NCBI GenBank assembly: GCA_903813345.2
Contig: CAIIXF020000008.1
Coordinates: 24,166,822 to 24,230,821, forward strand
From: Owenia fusiformis
Taxonomy: Eukaryota > Annelida > Polychaeta > Sabellida > Oweniidae
Reading direction: 5' to 3'
Length of the DNA stretch: 64,000 nt
Part shown: piece by piece, positions 58,783 to 64,000 of the stretch
Layout: every line of letters begins with the position of its first letter
Numbering within the stretch: position 1 is the stretch's first letter
Translations under genes and position numbers: made by a program
Notes under the pieces: model-generated
Databases searched by the model: none
Seen by the model: only the letters and a program-made list of their open reading frames with translations
Told to the model about the DNA's origin: nothing

Positions 58783-61680
58783 GCACAACGAATTCAACTT
58801 TTTTCGAAAGACTGCAGACTTGACCTGCGAAATTGTAATTTTGGATCACAGTGATGCCTCTAGAGAGGATATCTATGAGAATTACAGATTATAGTGCGCA
58901 GAATTATAAAGTCAAACTGACCTCAAAATGGTAGTACACAGTGTACACTGCCATCTTTCAATAAAGTAACTACAGACCTTCGTATACAAAATACCAGAAT
59001 GATTGATGTAATACCTGTATACCATTTCTTCTGGGAGAAGGAAAGTTCCTATATGTATTCCATGGCCGTAGCCAGGGGCCTCACCCCCCCTCCCCCTTGC
59101 CAAATATTCGTTCAAAATCATGCAGTTTTTCACCATTCTTAGCACTTTTCGCATGATTTTTTTGCCATAACTGTCAAAAAGCTCCCCCCTCTTGGCAAAA
59201 TCTCCCCCTTGGTAAAACCACTCCCCCAGGTTAATCCAGGATACGGGTCTGTATTCTTAGACGAGATTGTTCAAGAACATAAGGTAGACATAAGTGCCAC
59301 CTGTTAAAAGCTAGGAGATCTTTTCTAAGTTATTAAGTCATCAATCAGCAGACTGGTAATTGTATCCCCCACCCACTTCAAACTCCATACACTAACATAC
59401 TATTACAATTTTATCTGTGTTTATTTGACTGTAGAAGGTGTACATTCATAGCATTGAATTGCATTTCATTGCATTGTATTGTATTGTATAGCACATCATT
59501 GTATTGTATTGTACTGCATTTTATTGTATTGCACTGCATTGTATTGTATTGCACTGCATTGTATTCTATTGCATTATATTGTACTGTATTGCACTGTATT
59601 GTATTGCATTGTCTTGAATTACACTGCATTTTATTACACTGCAATTGTATTTTATTGCACTGCATTGTATTGTACTGCAGTGTACTGTATTCTATTGCAC
59701 AGCATTGTTTTGTATTGCACTGAATTGTATTGTATTGTATTGAATTGCACTGTATTGTATTTTATTGCACTGCATTGCACTACATTGTATTGCACTGTAT
59801 TGAACTGCGATGTATTGTATTGCACTGTATTGTATTGCACTGCACTGAACTGCGATGTATTGTATTGCACTGCACTGTATTGAACTGCGATGTATTGTAT
59901 TGCACTGCATTGTATTGCACTGTACCACATTGTATTGCACTGCATTGTATTTGAATGAACTACATTGTAACTGTATTGTATTTTATTGCACTGTATTGCA
60001 CTACATTGTATTGCACTGTATTGAACTGCGATGTATTGTATTGCACTGCATTGTATTGCACTGTACCACATTGTGTTGCACTGTATTGTATTACACTGCA
60101 TTGTTTTGTATTGCACAGCAATATATTGCACTGCACCATATTGTATTGCACTGCATTGCAATGTACTGCATTGTATTATATTGCACTGTATTGTATTGCA
60201 CAGTATTGTATTGCATTGTCTTGATTTACACTGCATTTTATTACACTGCATTGTATTTTATTGCAGTGTAATGTATTGTATTGCACAGCATTGTATTGTA
60301 TTGCACTGTGTTGTATTGTATTGTATTATATTGCACTGCATTTTTTGCATCATATAACACTGCTTTGTATTGCATCATATTACACTACATTGTATTGCAT
60401 CATATTGCACTGCGTTGTATTGCATCATATTGCTCTGCATTGTATTGCATCATATTGCACCGCATTGTATTACATCATTTTGCACCACATTGTATTGCAT
60501 CATATTGCACTGCATTGTATAACATCATATTGCACTGCATTGTATTGCATCATATTCCGTATTTACCATTTCGTTACAGTTTTATTACATAAAATGTTAT
60601 TTATAAGATTATAATTTTCAAACATTGAAAATATTTTATACAATATCAATTAAAAGATATGAAATGGCCCAAAATAATATATTTTCAATGGAACCCTTTG
60701 CAAGGGTCACTTCAGCATAACGCCACTTGTAATCTGTATGCATAAGCCCTCTTTTAATGAACATTATCTTTGAAACCATATTAGAATCGAATCTGATAAA
60801 AGTGCGCATGTCCTGGATGTGCTGCGCGCTAGAATCGGGAAATCTCAAAGTTCTCCTCGTTAGAGCCATCAATATTATCCAAAATTGTCATTTCGCTGGT
60901 TCACTCCGCAGTCTTTCGAAAAAAATCAAATTCGTGGTGCCACGAATTTTTATTCGTTTTTTATTCACAGATAATCATTTTTTCATCGCGCACTGAATGC
61001 CGGAATTTCTGCGCACTTTATTTTAATTAACTTTGCACAACGCGGCCCCTGTAATTCATTCAGTGCGCGATGAAATCTATCTGACTGGGCCGCGGTGTGT
61101 GATATCACTCCCATGTTAAAACTCCATTCGATTTTGAATTATGCGCATGTCCCCTATCGCTTTCCGTAGTTTTAGTACGGAAAGCGAAAGGGGATATACC
61201 GCAGAATTTAAAATTCAATGGAGTTTTAACATGGGAGTGATATCACACACCGCGGCCCAGTCAGATGTATTTCTGCGCACTTTATTTATTTAATTCACTT
61301 TGCACAACGCGCCCCCTGTAATTCATTCAGTGCGCAATTAAAAATTGTTTATGAGTGTACGGAAAGCAAAAGGGGATATACCGCAGAATTTAAAATTCAA
61401 TGGAGTTTTAACATGGGAGTGATATCACACACCGCGGCCCAGTCAGATATATTTCTGCGCACTTTATTTATTTAATTCACTTTGCACAACGCGCCCCCTG
61501 TAATTCATTCAGTGCGCAATTAAAAATTGTTTATGAGTGATATCGCACACTGCGGCCCAGTAAGATCGATTTCTGCGCACTTTATTTATTAACACACTAA
61601 AAATATCGCGCTGAAGCTTGTATACGCTGGCGCGATGTAAATATAGTTTTCTGTTAATAAATGCCCAACAAGAAAGGGTA
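58783..61680 (+). repeat. Macrosatellite unit 2 (2,898 bp)
   Basis: The same order as unit 1 with ~97% identity in the unique blocks. Its satellite (59449-60556) is about 178 bp shorter. Its spacer carries one additional ~190 bp copy of the GTACGGAAAGC...AGGGGATATACC block (about 61178-61358 and 61359-61545), so the overall length is almost unchanged. Confidence 0.9.
59449..60556. repeat. Pentamer satellite in unit 2
   Basis: Same ATTGT/ATTGC/ACTGC composition and the same terminal GCATCATATT section as unit 1, shortened by loss of internal blocks. No coding content. Confidence 0.95.
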
Positions 61681-63555
61681 GCACAACGAATTCAACTTTT
61701 TTCGAAAGACTGCAGACTTGACCTGCGAAATTGTAATTTTGGATCACAGTGATGCCTCTAGAGAGGATATCTATGAGAATTACAGATTATAGTGCGCAGA
61801 ATTATAAAGTCAAACTGACCTCATAATGGTAGTACACAGTGTACACTGCCATCTTTCAATAAAGTAACTACAGACCTTCGTATACAAAATACCAGAATGA
61901 TTGATGTAATATCTGTATACCATTTCTTCTGGGAGAAGGAAAGTTCCTATATGTATTCCATGGCCGTAGCCAGGGGGCCTCACCCCCCCTCCCCCTTGCC
62001 AAATATTCGTTCAAAATCATGCAGTTTTTCACCATTCTTAGCACTTTTCGCATGATTTTTTTGCCATAACTGTCAAAAAGCTCCCCCCTCTTGGCAAAAT
62101 CTCCCCCTTGGTAAAACCACTCCCCCAGGTTAATCCAAGATACGGGTCTGTATTCTTAGACGAGATTGTTCAAGAACATAAGGTAGACATAAGTGCCACC
62201 TGTTAAAAGCTAGGAGATCTTTTCTAAGTTATTAAGTCATCAATCAACAGACTGGTAATTGTATCCCCCATCCACTTCAAACTCCATACACTAACATACT
62301 ATTACAATTTTATCTGTGTTTATTTGACTGTAGAAGGTGTACATTCATAGCATTGAATTGCATATCATTGCATTGTATTGCATTGTATACCACATCATTG
62401 TATTGTATTGTACTGCATTTTATTGTATTGCACTGCATTGTATTGTATTGCACTGCATTGTATTCTATTGCATTATATTGTACTGTATTGCACTGTATTA
62501 TATTATATTGCACTGCATTGTACTTTATTGCACTGCATTGTATTGTACTGCAGTGTACTACATTGTATTGCGATGCATTGTATTGTATTGCACTGCATTA
62601 TAATGTATTGCACTGTACCACATTGTGTTGCACTGCATTGTATTACACTGCCTTGTTTTGAATTGCACTTCAATATATTGCACTGCACCATATTGTATTG
62701 CATTGCATTAGAGTGCACTGCATTGTATTATATTGCACTGTATTGTATTGCACAGTATTGTATTGCATTGTCTTGAATTACACTGCATTTTATTACACTG
62801 CATTGTATTTTATTGCACTGCATTGTATTGTACTGCAGTGTACTGTATTCTATTGCACAGCATTGTTTTGTATTGCACTGTATTGTATTGCATTGTATTG
62901 AATTGCACTGTATTGTATTTAATTGCACTGCATTGCACTACATTGTATTGCACTGTATTGGACTGCGATGTATTGTATTGCACTGCATTGTATTGCACTG
63001 TACCACATTGTATTGCACTGCATTGTATTGAAATGAACTACATTGTATTGCACTGCACGGCATTGTTTTGCACTGTATTGCATTGCACTGCATTGTATTG
63101 CATTATATTGCACTGTATTGTATTGCATCGTATTGCACTGCATTTTATTGTATTATATTGCACTACATTGTATTGTATCATATTGCACTGCATTTTTTGC
63201 ATCATATAACACTGCTTTGTATTGCATCATATTACACTACATTGTATTGCATCATATTGCTCAGCATTGTATTGCATCATATTGCACCGCATTGTATTAC
63301 ATCATATTGCACCACATTGTATTGCATCATATTGCACTGCATTGTATAACATCATATTGCACTGCATTGTATTGCATCATATTCCGTATTTACCATTTCG
63401 TTACAGTTTTATTACATAAAATGTTATTTATAAGATTATAATTTTCAAACAGTGAAAATATTTTATACAATATCAATTAAAAGATATGAAATGGTCCAAA
63501 ATAATATATTTTCAATGGAACCCTTTGCAAGGGTCACTTCAACATAACGCCACGT
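61681..63555 (+). repeat. Macrosatellite unit 3, truncated
   Basis: It follows unit 2 without a gap and is homologous through arm a, the unique block and the satellite, then ends after AACATAACGCCACGTG, about 170 bp beyond the satellite. Arm a' and the spacer are missing. The sequence after the break (GAATCCACTGGGCGAAGTGACC) is unrelated. Confidence 0.88.
62348..63383. repeat. Pentamer satellite in unit 3
   Basis: The same pentamer satellite, about 1,036 bp, the shortest of the three forward copies. Confidence 0.95.
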
Positions 63556-64000
63556 GAATCCACTGGGCGAAGTGACCAAATATAAACAATTTTAATCACA
63601 AATAATCAGTGAATAAATGATTATTATCTGGTTAAAACCTATTATCGAGACTATTATTGCTGGTTATCGCTGATTATCGAGACTTATTAATCAAAAATAA
63701 CCAGTGTTTTCACTGGTTATTACGATAATCAATTCTTATTAATGTGTAGCCAATGGCAAAAATTCCAACTGATTATTATGTCAAGTGATTATTCCCCCAA
63801 CTGATTATCGCTTTGTTTTCATTAGCAATTAAGAACCGTCTGCATTTATGCGTCTAGCGCTTCCAATTATTATCCGTTGAATAAACAAACTATAGCTTTT
63901 GTCCAGCTAAAGAATATGAGTTTTTGCGAAATTGAATTTTTCATTCAAATATCTTTTTTTTAATTCATTATCAACCAAACAAAAAATAAAAGAAACACAT
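63556..64000. repeat. TGATTAT(C/T)-rich flank with hairpin
   Basis: The word TGATTATC or TGATTATT recurs about eight times between 63590 and 63812. ATAACCAGTG-TTTT-CACTGGTTAT is a perfect hairpin at 63697-63720. A GGTCACTTC...GAAGTGACC pair (63530 and 63569) spans the macrosatellite edge. No gene. Confidence 0.6.

Noticed and set aside
56556-63441. Dozens of open frames, up to about 200 codons, rich in CIALHCIVLYC or QCNTIQCSAI on both strands.
   Set aside because: They follow from a 15 bp satellite period with no stop in any frame. Frames overlap on both strands and end when the satellite ends.
1-64000. tRNA, rRNA and other structured RNA genes.
   Set aside because: I looked for GTTCGAATC-type T-arms with matching acceptor stems and for rRNA words and found none I could support. 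A covariance-model scan would settle this.

Overview
The window is AT-rich eukaryotic DNA from an animal. It has GT-AG introns, one fragment of a host gene (a WD40 protein), and many metazoan transposon types: APE-type LINEs, a DIRS-group tyrosine-recombinase retrotransposon, mariner/Tc1, pogo-like, hAT-like and TTAA elements. The mix fits a marine invertebrate such as a mollusc or another lophotrochozoan, but no sequence here fixes the species and I hold that only weakly. I see no bacterial genes, tRNAs, rRNAs or CRISPR arrays.

Layout. 0-2.3 kb: a TA-flanked pogo-like element inside an intron, then the last two exons of a WD40-repeat gene with a tandem repeat just after its stop. 2.4-7.8 kb: LINE fragments, duplicated ~180 bp repeats and a 1.7 kb tract dense in the palindrome CCATGG. 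8-10 kb: an exact nest of three small elements. 10.5-16.5 kb: a nearly complete LINE on the minus strand, set inside a diverged repeat whose second copy is at 30.7-31.65 kb. Its ORF1 and ORF2 share one frame and are split by a single TAG. 18-25 kb: small palindromes, a 520 bp near-perfect hairpin, a 1.5 kb minisatellite and a mariner element with a decayed transposase. 25-31 kb: mostly non-coding, with a foldback repeat and a hAT-like element. 31.9-41.8 kb: a modular foldback repeat family split by a DIRS-like retrotransposon, which carries three further insertions (an LTR remnant, a TA element and a TTAA element). 42.4-44.7 kb: a 5'-truncated LINE. 45.8-51.2 kb: terminal-inverted-repeat elements and hairpins. 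51.6-63.6 kb: an inverted partial copy and then three head-to-tail copies of a ~2.9 kb unit, each with about 1.0-1.3 kb of a pentamer-based satellite (ATTGT/ATTGC/ACTGC), with a 3 kb LINE ORF wedged beside the first unit.

Apart from the WD40 exons, every coding region I can defend belongs to a retrotransposon or transposon, and nearly all are broken. The main value of the window is insertion history. In several places an uninterrupted paralogue or an interrupted reading frame shows the exact target site, so element ends and target duplications can be read at base level. Coordinates of elements without such evidence are approximate.
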